Source: Sphagnum compactum
Lineage: Eukaryota; Bryophyta; Sphagnopsida; Sphagnales
Assembly (NCBI GenBank): GCA_965153455.1
Contig: OZ234494.1
Coordinates: 14,756,001 to 14,820,000, forward strand
Length of the DNA stretch: 64,000 nucleotides
Direction: 5' to 3'
Below, in pieces: positions 1 through 13,575 of the stretch (the stretch's first letter is position 1; each line of letters opens with the position of its first letter). The notes beneath the pieces are model-generated. The model ran no database searches. It was not told the origin of the DNA and saw nothing but the letters and a program-made list of their open reading frames with translations. The position numbers and the translations under genes were made by a program.

Positions 1-474
1 AAGAAATGGTCAAACAGCTGATGCTCTAGCTGGCACACCTGCACAGACAAAGCCATGGCTTCATTACTGGCAAGATTCCAAAAGCTTCTAACTTTTGAAC
101 GTACTTTGATAACTCTAAAAGCCAAATCCTCTAAAACCCAACTTCTGGCATACCTAATGTAGCAATAATGCAGTACTGCTTTCACCAAAGTTTTCCCTTA
201 AGCTTCTCAAATGCTCAAATCAAGCACCAATTCTTTGAAAAACCTCAAAGAAAACCTTGTTGTCTGAATCTATATTTATGAACAAGTCTCAATGAAAGCT
301 TGACACCGGCACAACTTCTGCAGGGACAGCAAAGGTGGTGCTGAAATTGAAGATCAACTAGGATGGGTTTTGCTTAGTTTTACCCAATGCGTTGATCTGG
401 CATCCAAGCAATAGTGGGGGCAGCAGATGCAAGTTCAAGTCTTTTGTTTTTGGGAGTGGAGAAGATATATATAC

Positions 475-1629
475 CTGAACAAGATAGGCACAGCCCGACC
501 TGGTCAATGCAGGCAGGGGCTCCTTCTTGGCATAATCAGAAATTCTTTGAGAGACAACTCCTTGAACCAAAGCAAGCCTTTGCTCACAATACAAAGAATG
601 GCAGTCATGAAGAATCTGACTATACTCTTTTCGTGAAGCTCGACTCTCAATCTCCTCCATCAATGCTTTTAGGTCGCTTCCAGCAGCTTTGAACCTCACA
701 TACAGGACAGAGGTCTCTGCACCCTCAGTTAGGGTTATGGCAGTCACTTTACCATTTCCACCTCCTGTGCTTGAATTCTCCTTCACAGCTGCTTGCACTT
801 GAGCTGATGCATTCTTGAGCACTGTAAGCACATGCGTCCTCACCATCGCCAGTGCTCTTGACTGCAGCTGCTTGAATTTGACGAGGTAGACACTGGAGTC
901 TGCGTACTGAGGATTGTTGGCCACATACGAAATGCATTCGTCGAGACGCTTCAGCAAAGGGAGGAAATGGCCACTCCCCACGGTCATGGACGGTGCGTAA
1001 AACTGTGTTGCGATGTTCTCGAGCTCGTCGAAGTAGTTGAGTTTCGTTCTGAGAGCATCTGCAAACTCAATCAGACGCTCCTTCTCCATCACCAGCCTCT
1101 CACAAGCGTCGTGCAGCATCTTTGTCTTCGTGGCAACAGCTTGATGCTGTGCCTGTAGGTCATCGAACCTGTGCAACGTTCCGTCGAGATGCGCAAGAAT
1201 CTCATCGCATATCTCTAGTTGCCTCGTGAGAGTATTCACGTACTGCCGGTACTTCTCCTCCGTCTCTGACTTCATCGCCGTCTCCAGATCTGCAAACCAT
1301 TTGTAGAACTGGTGCTGGCTAGTGAGCTCCACAAGGTCCGTGGCCATGGCAGCGGCCTCCTCGTGCGCTTCCCTCGACGACGGGCTTGTTGTCGTCGTTT
1401 CTTGATCTTGCCTTCTTGCTGCTGCTGCTGCTGCTGCAGTGGTGAGTCCTCCTACGTGCGATGATGGCATCGGCCGCTCTGCTGCCGCATGTGCTAGCGC
1501 CGTTATGGCCGCTTGCTGTTGCTCTGTCAGAGGTGCATTCTGCTCCCATGTCGATGCAAACTTGTACCCCGATGATACCGCTCCAGATCTTGCAGGCGGT
1601 GCCACTATCGGTCCGCTCCTGCTTGCCAT
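475..1629 (-). CDS. COG3: COG3, conserved oligomeric Golgi complex subunit 3, first exon (partial gene)
   Basis: This exon encodes the N-terminal 385 residues of COG3 (Sec34 family), a subunit of the COG tethering complex that directs retrograde vesicles within the Golgi. The stretch at residues 21-42 ([18 protein letters not shown]) is the conserved plant COG3 N-terminus. A helical, coiled-coil-prone Sec34 region follows from about residue 110. I place the start at the ATG at 1629, because the open frame upstream of it has no ATG, only GTG. The exon ends at 475 in a CAG/GTATAT donor right after the conserved residues SGCAYLVQ, in phase 0. The remaining C-terminal half (the family is usually about 770-790 residues) lies beyond the left edge, and 1-474 looks like intron. 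A GCT/CAG triplet run near 1417-1438 encodes a polyalanine tract around residue 68. Family assignment is from recognised sequence; the exon end is inferred from splice consensus and homology. Confidence 0.92.
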
Positions 1630-4600
1630 CGCTGTCTCTGCCTCTTTCTCTCTTCTTCTTCTTCTCTCCACGCAATGTCAATACAACTTCATTGGCGATC
1701 AGATCTGCTCTCCGCCTTTTCCCTTCCAACTCTTCCTTCCTTCCCTCCCTTTCTCTCTCACCAAAGATCCGGAGAAAATTTCACTTCTCGCTGAATCAGT
1801 TGCAGTCACCGTTCCAGCAGTCAAGGAAACTTACACGACGACAGCGACGACGAGGACAGAAGGAAGCTCTTAGTGTTGTCCTCTTACCTCTGCATTTTTG
1901 CATTTTCTATTTCCCCCACCAAAACTATGAACAAGAAACATCAGTTCTGCCGAGTCCCTCATTATTGTCTTCCTCTTTTCCGCAGTCCTCCGACGTGCAA
2001 AAACGTCTTCGGCAGGCACGTAATGGAGCACAACCACGACGCCTCTTTCGTGAAGAAGGCTCGCTCTCGCTCTCTGCATCTCTCTGTGTGCGCTCTGTTA
2101 GCTCTGACGCAGAGCAGGGTTCCTTGTCTGTCCCAAGGAACGGACGAACGGACATGTGAACGAAAAATCTCTGTATCGTCCGAATTACATCTGTCTCGTT
2201 CGTCAAGGAACGAAGTTATGCCAACCATTTTCTTCATGTTTCTTTTTTTTTCCCATTCTTTGGCATAGGTAATAAAAACAAAGGCATGATTTGAAAAAAA
2301 ACTCTTTATTTGTTTTTTTTTTGTTTTTTTTATTTGGTGGGTACCATCCGGGTATCATGGGAAAAATAAAATAAAATAAAATTCTATGCTAAGCTTTAAA
2401 TTGAATTGTTGAGTAGTGAGCTGCACACTTCACTTCACATTCTACCCTTGTTAAGAAAGTTTAGAAAACCACAATAACAACAACCGCAATCCATGTAAAT
2501 TAGGAATACATGACTTCCCCAATTGCAACACAAGCGATAATTTTTACACTTTGCAAACAAATTCCCACTTTGATAACCTCAACAATGAACTTACATGACT
2601 TCCCCAATTGCAACACAAGCGATAATTTTTACACTTTGCAAACAAATTCCCACTTTGATAACCTCAACAATGAACTTGCAACGATACACTTAAGCAACAA
2701 AATAGAAATGAGAAGTCGATGGAACAACTATCCATGAGAAATAATGAAATGACATTCTTTCTAAAACCTATGGGTTAGGTTTCTCATGTTTTCCAAAATA
2801 TGGTGCATTTTTTGCATTAAATTGGTTACAACATGTCGACTAAGCCATGATCTTTGCATTATCCCACTCACATCGTTTTTATGCTCCCCGCAAGTATGTA
2901 TGACTCCCAACACCTTCAAAACACACAAAAATCCAACCTCATATTATATGTTTCAATTACGAATTTCCAAACCATTGGGATTTGGAAATTCAACTTCTTC
3001 AAGAAACAATTTGGTCACAAGGGGGACAATTTTTGTTCAAAATTTCTTCTTCACCTATCCCGTCATAGGGTAAAATTTGCTTGGTCATCTAACCATAAGT
3101 TGATTATTTGACAATTAGGTTAATGTACGGTCACAAGACTAATGTTCAATGATCTAGTGAGTCAAAATTAAATGGATGGAAAACATCCCATTCAAATTAT
3201 GGATGAAACACCTTCACATGGACGAAGTATTGAAAATAAAAGACTATGTGATAATGTCACTCTTGTGTGAAGCAGTCCTTGCGTTCGGAACTTATGGAAG
3301 TGGAACTCATGGTGGCCAGACTTCACATGTTGAGCTTCAATCTAAAGCACACCCAACATTCTCACTTCCTTTCATTCAACTCCTGGGTGTGGGCCTTGCC
3401 AGGGTTCAACTCCCCCCCAAGGAATGCTACAACGTCATAAAACAAAAGATAGCCTCACCTCAACAACCTTGGAAAGTGCTACGACTCCACAAAACGAAGC
3501 ATCACTTAACCACAACACTTGCCATAAACAAAATCTGATGCAAACCACAACGCTCAGCCATGCCCTTAATAATCCTGACATTGGTTTCTAATTAATTAGG
3601 AACTTGCAAAAATATGTCAAGAAGACACTACTTTTGCTCAACGCTGATGGGGTGCACAAGCCACTTTTCATCTGCATTCCAAGCTTTCATTTGTTTTCTT
3701 GAGTAATAATACCACACATACATTTATATAGCTCAAACTCTAATTTTTGCTTCCCACATCTTCAAATGCAATCTAGAATGTAGAAACAATCTTGAAATTT
3801 GCATGTGATGATGCCGTTCCTAGTTTCAAGAGGATTGATAGCATCTTCTCCATATAAACTGGTTCTTGAATCTTGAACAGGACATGGGCATGTGTGGTGA
3901 GGGGTTTGGCAAGCAATACAAAGATAGAACTGGGGGAATTGATCCTTCAGCAAATTGCTTCCTCCTAATTTTACCTCGTTTATGCTATCACAAATATCCA
4001 AAACTGCCACTGTGACCAAGTGTTAACCTATTGAAAATGCCAAGTTTGAAAGTGGTGACCAGAAATATGAGAACAGAATATGGTTCGAGAGCAAAGGGAA
4101 TGGAACCTTACAATGGGATCACCAAGCTCACACTGTAGGTGGTAGTGTCCAACGGTATATAACAAGGTTCAGGTGGTTGAATATAATGCCCCCCCTCTGT
4201 TCACAACCTGTTGTAAACAAGAAAACTTTGAATCAAAGAATTCACCTGATATAGGTGTATGTTACAGTCTTCTATTTAGCAGGAAAAGAGATGGGAATTG
4301 TTAAACAAACATTTGATCATCTAAAGAAACCTCAGTGTACAGAACCTATGAAACTCAGTTCTACTGAAGAATTTCTCCATAATATGTAGCAATCTCTTGT
4401 AGTTTTATCTACATGGCAGAGACCTCAATCAAGCATGGCTCTAAAATTCAGTGAGGAACTGACAAGTTGCTGCTGTTCTGGTGGGTGAACAAGGGCTGAA
4501 AGATACCAAGGATTTGGTACCAGGAAGAGGCAGAATGGTTTGTCTTGTTTCAAGTTGTGCAGGTCGAAAAACTCCAGGTCTGCAAAACAGGAAACCAATC

Positions 4601-4954
4601 AGCTTAAGACAATCCCTTGCTGAGTTGATCTGGAAATCTAATGCAAACTCAGAAGAGTCCTAGGCCTATAATTATAGGACTTTGGAGGCAACTTGAAGAA
4701 TCATTCCAAGAGTTGAAAGTAGAGATCACACACATAGTTCCTCCCTCTTGTGCCCCCATTTCTTTAATATCAGGGTTTAGAATGTTTGTCTACCTTTAAA
4801 AACCACAATGAATAGCCAATTCATCATCCACATCTTCAGGAAAGTGTCAAAAGGCGCAACAGCTAAATCAATTCCTGAAGAGGAAAAATGGCAAGACAGG
4901 GAATCAAACAGACTGGAGAGTTGACCTGTGTGAAAGGCAGACATTGGTTTCAGT
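1630..4954. other. Intergenic region between COG3 (5' side) and the copper ATPase (3' side)
   Basis: I see no protein-coding gene here. The first 500 bases or so, up to about 2270, are CT-rich on the plus strand and should hold the promoter and 5' UTR of COG3. Further right are A/T runs (2290-2340) and a perfect tandem duplication at 2507-2676. The last several hundred bases before 4955 would include the 3' UTR of the ATPase. The open frames present are short and resemble no known protein. Confidence 0.6.
2507..2676. repeat. Perfect 85-bp tandem duplication
   Basis: Two adjacent 85-bp copies appear identical base for base. Each begins TACATGACTTCCCCAATTGC and ends in ..CAATGAACTT. Lack of divergence suggests a recent duplication or an assembly artefact. 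No function is apparent. Confidence 0.9.
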
Positions 4955-7900
4955 TCAACTTGAATGTGGTCTGACCACTTTTGGTCGCTTGTAGTTTTTG
5001 AGGAGGAGTGATGAGCAGACCACGCTTACAGAAGATGCTGCCATAGCTGCACCAGCAACCCATGGAGGCAGCCGAAACCCTGTAGATGGAAAAAGCACTC
5101 CGGCTGCAATGGGAATTCCAAGGATGTTGTACCCCAACGCCCACACATAGTTCAACCGAATCCTGCGGAATGTCTTGCGGGAGAGGTCAATAGCAGTGAT
5201 GACATCCTCCAAATTGCTCTTCATTAGAACAATGTCAGCAGCTTCAATAGCTATGTCTGTTCCTGCCCCTATTGCCATGCCCACTTCTGCTGCAACAAGA
5301 GCAGGAGAGTCATTGATACCATCACCAACCATTGCTACCGTTACTCCAGTCATCTGCAAGTCACCAACCATCATTCCCATTATTCCAGGCGTGCCAAGCA
5401 CAGAACACAACTCCTTGGATCTCCTATGAAGAATAATATGATGCCGATACCTACTTCCTGTGGTTGTGCATCAATTCATTTCCAAGTTTATTTAAAGAAT
5501 TTAGCAACTAACCACAATATACATTCCAGTGTATACAACCACTTTCATGCCTTATTGGGTACCCACAGACATATAAAATAAACTTGTTTTTCCAAGCATG
5601 CAGGATGACAGCCTATCAGTCCCCTCTCAGTGCTTACTCAAACCAGAGCAGGTGATATTGTGCAAGACAGACCTGAATATCTTTAACAATCTTAGCTTTG
5701 TCTTTTGGCAGGGATTCTGCATAAACTGCACCCCTCTCAATCCCAAGTTCCCTTGCAATTGCAACAGCAGTATCCCAATTGTCTCCTGTCACCATCATGC
5801 TTTGAATCCCCATAGATTTCAGGCATTCAATCACAGCTGCTGCTTCAGGTTTCACAGGATCAGATATGGCAATTTCACCGACGATTTCACTATTGATGGC
5901 AACTAAAACCCCTGTTCTTGCCAGCTTCTGAGTTTCCTGCAAATGCTCAGCAACCTCTTCAGGAATCTCAATCCCATATTCTACCATGAGTTTTGAGTTT
6001 CCCACCAGCACCTCTTTCCCATCCACTATGCTGTGCACACCTTGGCCTGGTATGTTCAAGAACTCCTTGGCTTCAGGCAGTCGATCATCTCTTTGTTGAT
6101 GGTCAATGCAAAGTCTTGTTCTGTATTCCACTACAGCTTTTGCAAGTGGATGCTCACTGTTGACCTGTCATTCAAAACTCAGATTCTTATACAACTAACA
6201 TCAACAAACCACTAACTTCTCAAAATCAATTCTTGTTCATATCTGTGTACCACCATTGCAGAATTTTGAGCTGTTGATGAACAGGGACATAAACCCCTTG
6301 CCCACAGATGTAATACAACTGAAAAACAATGTGGACAGACCCAAGTTTGAATCAGGAAGATGGATCACAGAATACCTCAGCAGCAGCAACCATCTCATAG
6401 AAGACCTGGAGTACCATGTTTTTGTACAGATTTGTATTGACAACAACAGGTTTACCAATTGTCAAAGTCCCAGTCTTATCGAACACCACCATTTTCACCT
6501 GGTTCCACATGGTGTTAACACTTGATGAAAATATGCCCCTCTACAAATGAGCTGACCACACAGGGAAATTGAACTGAAAAAGGATCATCATCTCTGCACT
6601 AAAGACAAAAAAAGCAAGAGACAGAGAAGAAACAAAGACTCAATCAGCCTCAAGAGACAGACAGAAGTACCTTGTGGGCTCCTTCCAAGGCCTGACCACC
6701 CTTTATGAGAACACCTTGAGATGCCCCTTTACCAGTGGCCACCATGACAGCAGTTGGGGTAGCAAGGCCCAGTGCACAGGGACAAGCAACCACAAGCACT
6801 GATATACCAAACTGCAGCGCAAGCTCAAACTCATCCATTGAGGAAGGAATCCATGATTTTGGATAGGATCGAGTTTTCCCTCCAACATACCATCCCAGGA
6901 ATGTGAGGAGTGCAACTATCACCACCTGCCATGCATTTACCCCAGATGGCCTATTGTTGGAGATATGGAGGCAGGGCAAAAGGAAAAAAAAGGACAAACG
7001 GTGATGGACAGACAAACAAAAGAAAGGGAAAAGTTGACTTCCTGATGCCATACCAAAGGCACAAAATACTTTGAGATGCGGTCAGCCAACTTTTGCACAG
7101 GGGCTTTTGCCATTTGAGCAGCTTCAACCAAGCGAACAATCTGAGATAATGCTGTCTCAGCTCCAACATGTGTTGCTTTGACACGGAGTACTCCGTTCCC
7201 ATTCATGGTGCCCCCTATCACTTTGTCTCCCAACTTCTTTGACACGGGACGTGCCTCACCAGTTATCATACTCTCATTCACAAATGACTGGCCCCACTCT
7301 ACCACACCATCTGTTGGGATTTTCGAGCCTGGTACTACCTGTACACCGAGACAACATCTACATGTCATTATTACCAAATCACAGCATTCTCAGAACAACA
7401 GCATCAATGTCAAGTCCTCAGAATTCACTTTTCAAAACTTTGCAAATGATGAAAGAAACAAGAATACAGACCTTGATGATATCATTCCGTTGAATGAGTT
7501 GGGAGCTGATCTCCCGCTCCTCCAAAACATTGTTTTGCTCATCAACAGTGAGAAGTGTGGCAGTAACAGGGGCAAGGTTCATGAGCTTAGAAATAGCTTC
7601 TGAGGTCTTTCCCTTTGCCACAACTTCCAGGAACTTTCCAAGAAGAATGAAGGAGATGAGCATTGCACTGGTTTCGAAAAAATCAGTGCTTTTAAATGTT
7701 GAAGATGTAGCTGACCGCAGCACTGCATATACAGAGTAAAAATAGGCCGCATTGGTACCAAATGCAATTAAAACATCCATGTTGGCTGACCCATGTCGTA
7801 GAGAGTTGTAAGCTCCGATGTAGAATCGCCTCCCAATGACAAATTGCACGGGAGTTGACAAAATCCAGCGCAGTAGGGCTCCGACTGTTAGCATGTTCAC

Positions 7901-9308
7901 TACTTTTTTGTCAAGACCTTCCTTAATTCCCGGAATGTACATGAAGACCATGGAGAGTAGAAAAACAGGAACAGTGAAAACGCAGCTCAAGAAAAAGTAC
8001 TTCCTATAGTATTTGATCTCCTTGGTTCGGTCAGGCCCTCTATTCTCTTGTGTAGAGAGCTTTGCCATGTACAATCCAGGGGGTCCTGTTTGTTCAACAA
8101 CTTCAATGAAATACCGAGGTCCTGTCTTGTTGGGATCATATGCAACTTCAACCATGCTTCCATCTGAAGCCATGTCCACCAATTTCACACCAGGAAGAGC
8201 TTTCAGGGAAGTCATGATGAGCTCGACCTCCGATTGAGAATTCAAGCCTTTCAAGTGCAATCGAACTTTGTTTCTTTCCTCACCCGCACTGATGAGATCC
8301 ACTGTGTAACCCAGGTCAGTGATTGCGCTCATGAGCTGCAGATGGGTAATGAGCCTGGAGTCATATTCAACCTCACACTCTTCTGTCGCCAGTCCAACTC
8401 CTGCTCTCTTGACTCCCGGAAGCTGATTGAGAGCAACTTCTATTGAGTTTGAGCATGAGGTACATGTCATGCCCCCAATGCGGAACCGCCCAATGCTGAT
8501 CCCAGATGAGTCCGTCTCCTCTGTAACAATGCTGGCCTCAAAACCTGCATCTTCAATGGCTTCTCGAATTGTTGTATCCTGGAGAAAGCAAAGCCATTTC
8601 ATTTTCCCTGATATTGAGTCAGAAACTCAACACCAGGGATCAATAAAACAAACTGCAAAAGCTCTCCCTACTAGCAAGTAACCAATGAAGAAAACAATGA
8701 ACGTTTTACATCTCTCTTTCTCGTGCCCACGAGTGTGCTTCCAAGGAATGTTGTTACTAGGCCTGCTGCATGCATGGTGAATGGAAGGAGGAGGGAGGGG
8801 CACATGAGGAGATGATGTCCAGAGGTGTACGTTACCTCAACAAAAGCAGGTCGATAGAAGACTTGAGCTTTGTTTCGGAGAAGAGCTACAGTTGCATCCT
8901 CGATTCCAGGCAACCTCTTCACGGCTTTCTCTACGGAGCCCGCACACGCTGCACACACCATTCCTTCCACCTTCCCGTTGCAAAGCAAAGCAAATCAAAG
9001 CAAGAAGAACACACAAGTAAGACCACTGTCAGTTCTTCAACAACAGAAGAAGTTCGAGGAAAAATGTTGTAACGGAGCGCAGCAGCACAGAGAAAATTCA
9101 CATCATCGTCCATCTCCGGTTTCCAACTGACCTTGAAAATTGCGCTGCGAATTTCTGTTTCGTCAATGTTGCAATGAGGCCGTGAAACGGCGAACCGCGG
9201 CATGGATGGATAACGAGGAGATGGTAGAAGTACAAGCTTTTCTGTCGGTAGACGCAGCAAGGACAATTGGTCCGTCCTAGAAATTCCCATGTCTACGATG
9301 GCCGCCAT
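4955..9308 (-). CDS. HMA5: Copper-transporting P1B-type ATPase, HMA5 class, eight exons
   Basis: This heavy-metal pump exports Cu(I) using ATP. Exons: 9308-9132, 8970-8836, 8578-7472, 7338-7054, 6925-6671, 6498-6376, 6164-5673, 5353-4955. All junctions are GT-AG in phase 0 and give 990 residues, the usual length for plant HMA5/RAN1 proteins. Two metal-binding HMA domains carry GMVCAAC (62-68) and GMTCTSC (140-146). A third HMA-like segment (about 210-280) has lost its cysteines. Catalytic signatures are TGE (499-501), the Cu(I) membrane motif CPC (616-618), the phosphorylated aspartate in DKTGT (660-664), SEHP (697-700), TGDN (820-823) and GDGINDSP (868-875). The last helices contain YN and MAASS. 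The C-terminal 130 residues ([17 protein letters not shown], ending KNYKRPK) fit HMA5 better than the ethylene-receptor pump HMA7/RAN1. I chose the ATG at 9308; MG six residues later is an alternative. No break is visible. Localisation (plasma membrane or endomembrane) cannot be told from sequence. Confidence 0.95.
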
Positions 9309-9884
9309 CGCTGCAAACCTCGAAATAGGCACACTCTTCAGAATTTTTCTAAAGCCTTTCTGTCTCGTTTTTCTCTCTACCTCTGCGGCGGCGACGTTGC
9401 GGCATCTGATGCACCGTTTAAGACTCAGACTGACTGCAAACCCCGCCTGTCCACGACCACAGTACGTCTGCACATCAAGTCGTCGCGTGCGAGGGAGGGA
9501 GATACTCAAAATACACGAAACAACGACAACAAAGACGTCGATTGCAAGCTGAACAAAGTAGGACCGGAAAAAGGCAAGACGTAATTTCGAAAGTCGACAA
9601 GAGGTCGACCGCAAAAAATGACATGGAGGAACCAAAAAAAAAAAAAAGAGAGAAGAAAAAAAGACCAAAATCGCTTTTCTGTGACTAACACAACGATCTA
9701 TCTACGGAGAGATTTCCAAGTAGGTAACTGATTCTGCTGCAAACAAGGTTTGAAGAAGCTTCATGAAAGCATCTCGAATCTATAATAGAACGGAAGCTTC
9801 CAATTCTCAGCAAGTTCTTCTCTACAGCAGCAGGTCTCCGGTGATCATCGTTCTGGTGCGAGAATTAAGGACCAAAGCACTTGC

Positions 9885-9887
<3 letters not shown>

Positions 9888-9920
<33 letters not shown>
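9888..9920. repeat. (AG)n microsatellite upstream of the copper ATPase
   Basis: About 16 uninterrupted AG dinucleotides lie some 580 bp upstream of the ATPase start codon. GA/CT runs are common in plant promoters; any regulatory role here is inference. Confidence 0.9.
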
Positions 9921-9922
<2 letters not shown>

Positions 9923-10027
9923 ACCGACGAGCCGCAGCAGCAAAAGCAAAGAAGACGAAGAAGCAGAAGAAGCGCAACAGACGGCAGTTTGCGCACTCGT
10001 TCTTCCCCGCCGCGAGACGAAGTTCTC

Positions 10028-10240
10028 AACGTTCTTTCTCGAAGCTCCCAACGTTCTTTCTCGAAGCTCCCAACGTTCTTTCTCCACGCTCCGCGTCTTT
10101 GTTCGTTCGCGTGGCTGTTACTTTGCCAGAGCGTTCCCTCACTGTTCCCTCCCAACGTTCTTTCTCGAAGTTCCCAGCATTCTTTCAAGACATTCCGACC
10201 AGCGAGGACGATCGCAACGTTCTTTCTGGACGCTCCCCGT
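10028..10240. repeat. 22-bp repeat, tandem then dispersed, with TTCTCGAA cores
   Basis: The unit AACGTTCTTTCTCGAAGCTC plus two C occurs at 10028 and 10050. A diverged third tandem copy is at 10072, and further diverged copies lie near 10150 and 10217. The best copies contain TTCTCGAA, which matches the TTCnnGAA dyad of a heat-shock element. The block is about 720-930 bp upstream of the ATPase start. It also keeps a plus-strand frame open, but the encoded Ser/Arg/Phe-rich sequence looks like a by-product of the repeat. Confidence 0.8.
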
Positions 10241-13200
10241 CGTTCTCTGTTCGCGTCGATCTTAATGCGCTGGTACGTTCCCTATTGTTCCCCCGAGTTC
10301 CCCGGTTCAGGTTCCTAATAATAATAGTCCATGAGCTCTTTCTGTTCGTTCGTTCGTTGCTTGCTGTTGTTGCGTTCCCTTTGGAGCCACGTTTTCAAGC
10401 TTTTTACGTGTTCCACAAGTTCGCAGGTTCCAGTTTGTGAAGCTTCACATCGGCTCCCCCCCACCCCCCGTTCAATACGTTCTCCTTGTTCCCTGTTCCC
10501 TGATGATGGATTTTCGTTTTTACCAGGGATTAGTTAGGGCATGCCCAAAAGGATTGCCCATTGTCCCTCAATTTTATTTTATTTACTTTTTTTGATAAGC
10601 CCATATCAGGGTCTTTTTTAAATTAAAAAATGATATAAAAATGTGGCGAAATTTCCCCAAAAATTAGAAAATTTACTCTAATCTTTTCAATGCATACAAC
10701 AAGGTTTTCCCACACATAATTTATTTCTCATCCTTTGTTGCCTACATTTTCATCCATTGTCACCCTTGTATTCCAATTTGTTAGATCCCCTTTTTGTTTT
10801 GAGTCTCCATTTCATCCTTCAACTTTTTTCTAGATTTTTCATTTTGCTTGGGTTTCATTTCATCCACTTTCTTTCTTTAATTCTCATTGATTTACCATCT
10901 AACATCCATTTTCTTTTATTATTTTCTTTGTGTGCAAATTGCCTTAAGATGCAAGGTAAAATATTAACTTTGTTATTAAAAAAAAAAGAGGATTTTAGCC
11001 TTAATATAAAATTTCTTACATTATTCCATTTTCAATCTACAGGCGATGATGATAAGCCTTAATATCGGATTCAACTATTTTTTGAATTTCATATTTCTCA
11101 ACTACTTTCAATTTTCATCCTTGTCCAACTCGTTTCCCAAATTCAATATTTTCGGATTTCCATATCTCCCAATTGATGTTCATCCATTGTCTAACTTTTT
11201 CAATGCTCTAGACCCAAGTTTTTCATCCAATGAACCTTCATTGCTTTAGATGGAAGCTAGAATAATGCAAAAAAATTTAAGGCTTTTGAAAATGTTACTC
11301 AATTTTTCATTGTAAGGCAACAACACTAAAGTTAATTGTTGGATTTAAGCTTTCAAAGATTCCATCTTCCCCTAACTAGTTATATTTCATCCATTGTTCA
11401 ACTTTTTATAAAACTTTTGCCAACTTGTAATTCATCCAATGGACCAATTATTGGCTTAAAGGTGGATGAGAAGTAAACCCAAAAAAAATTCTCTAAAACT
11501 TAAATGTTTCTTTCTTTCATCTTAAGGCAATGGTCGAGTCTTTCAACTTACATTTGTTAGATTTCTTTTTCCCAAAGTGATACCATTTTCAGCCATTTAC
11601 ACCCATTTTGAATTCTTTTGAATTCCATCTTTCCGAAATTTCTTGAACTCTCCTAAATTCAGCTTTTCCCTAGATTCTTAACTTCCCTTATGTTCAAACA
11701 ATTTTCCAACATTCTAAACTTTTTTCAAATACCGCTTTTCCAAATTCCATTTTCTCAACTATCTCGGGTCGATTGGTTGTTGAGCTCTTTAAAATTTTCC
11801 AATTGGTTCCATTTTCATCCATTCGCCCATTTCCAAAAATTCTAATGCATTTTACATAATCTTGGCCAATAGAGAGACAAACATTTGATGGAGCTTAAAT
11901 CTAGGGAAATTTTAAAAATATCACATGGATGAAAATGAACCTTATGAATGAAAATGATAATATGGATGAATGAAAACATGGTTGATGAAGAGAACCACCT
12001 TAATAGAACTTTGGCCACATGGATGACATTTAACATCAACCAAATGTCTTTTGTGGATGAAAAAATCATCATCCTTGTGATTAATTCTACCAATTCATTT
12101 TTTCATCCATATAAAAACAAAATTTCATCCATTAGGTAGACTTTTGTTTGTATCATTACATTGTCATGTTTTGTCCATGTCATTAATGTCAACATTTGTC
12201 AACTTCATCCGTGTGTTATGATGATTAATATTGCATGTGTCATCAACTCCAGCTATGTGATCGAGTTCGACCATGTGGTCCAAATCCATCAATGTGAACA
12301 ATGCCATTCAAGTTCACGAGTTCATCCAAACGGTATTTTTTTCATTCATGCAATTAATTCCATTTTGAGTCATGACCTTCATTTGTGTTGTTTTAATTTC
12401 ATTCATGTGGCCATAACACTTTGAATTAATGTCAATTTTGTCCATTTCATCATTTTCCATGTATGTGGTGACTTTCATCACATGGTGAATTCCATCTTGT
12501 AATCAAGTTCATCTTCATCTCATGTTTCATCCATGTGTTCAATTTCATCCATTTGGTCACAAAAACAATTTAACATTGCATTTCTAAATCTCAATGATGA
12601 TGGTACATTTGAGTTATAGTTTAGGGGGGAACAACTCTAGATTTCACAAGTTGTCCTTTTGGATCACAATTTGAGAAGATGATTTCATGTGAAAAGCCTT
12701 TTATATTTGTCTTTTCATATCATCACATTTCATGTGATCACTTTTCAAACATCACATGTGGAAATTGAAGGGTTTTGTTTTCCCAAAACAAAAATTATTA
12801 TATGAAATAAATATCAAACAACACACCAATGTACACAAATTTGAAATTAACATGGCAAATTTAATTTGATAATTTCACAAATTGTCAAAACATGATGAGT
12901 AAACATAAACAAAACAAATAAATAAAAGTGTCACAACAAAATTGATGAAATAATTTTACAAATTGCCAAAATATGTTGAGTAAACACAAACACAAAAATT
13001 GTTATGACGTGATTTTTCTGATCACAAATTGCAAAACATTATTTTATGAGTATTAATTAACTTCACGAACTTAAAAATGTAGGTTAAATACCCACCTTAC
13101 AAATTATCCACCTCAAAAATTGTACATAAGCAAATTGGTAAATTGAAGTTTCAAATATATATTAATGAGAATGAGAATGAATGTACTATATATATATATA

Positions 13201-13548
13201 TATATGAATTTTTTTTTTGATATTGTGAGAAAATAAAAAAATTAATATTCAAACCTTATGTCAAATTTGATTGTCCTTGATGGAGTGAAGTTGCATGGAG
13301 CCCAAGTTCATATATGTCGAATCTAAGAAGAGTGTAAGGTAGTCTATTGCATGTACAATAGTTATAACAATGTGAAGAGAAAACACACAAGGGTGGGTTC
13401 ATGTATTCATGGGACCTACATTCAAACATCTTTATCGAAATCTTATTCACGCCTTACATTGAAGTTCCGTGCATCCTAAGATTGAGTGATGAGGTGCATA
13501 TTCGTACATGTATACACATTGGAGCACGAACCCAATTGCCCATGGGCA

Positions 13549-13575
13549 CCCACCCACCCACCCACCCACCCACCT
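13549..13575. repeat. (CCCA)n microsatellite
   Basis: Six or more CCCA units in a row. No gene is adjacent. Confidence 0.9.

Noticed and set aside
9763-10440. Plus-strand frame of 225 codons upstream of the copper ATPase
   Set aside because: Composition is driven by the GA run and the 22-bp repeat; no family resemblance.
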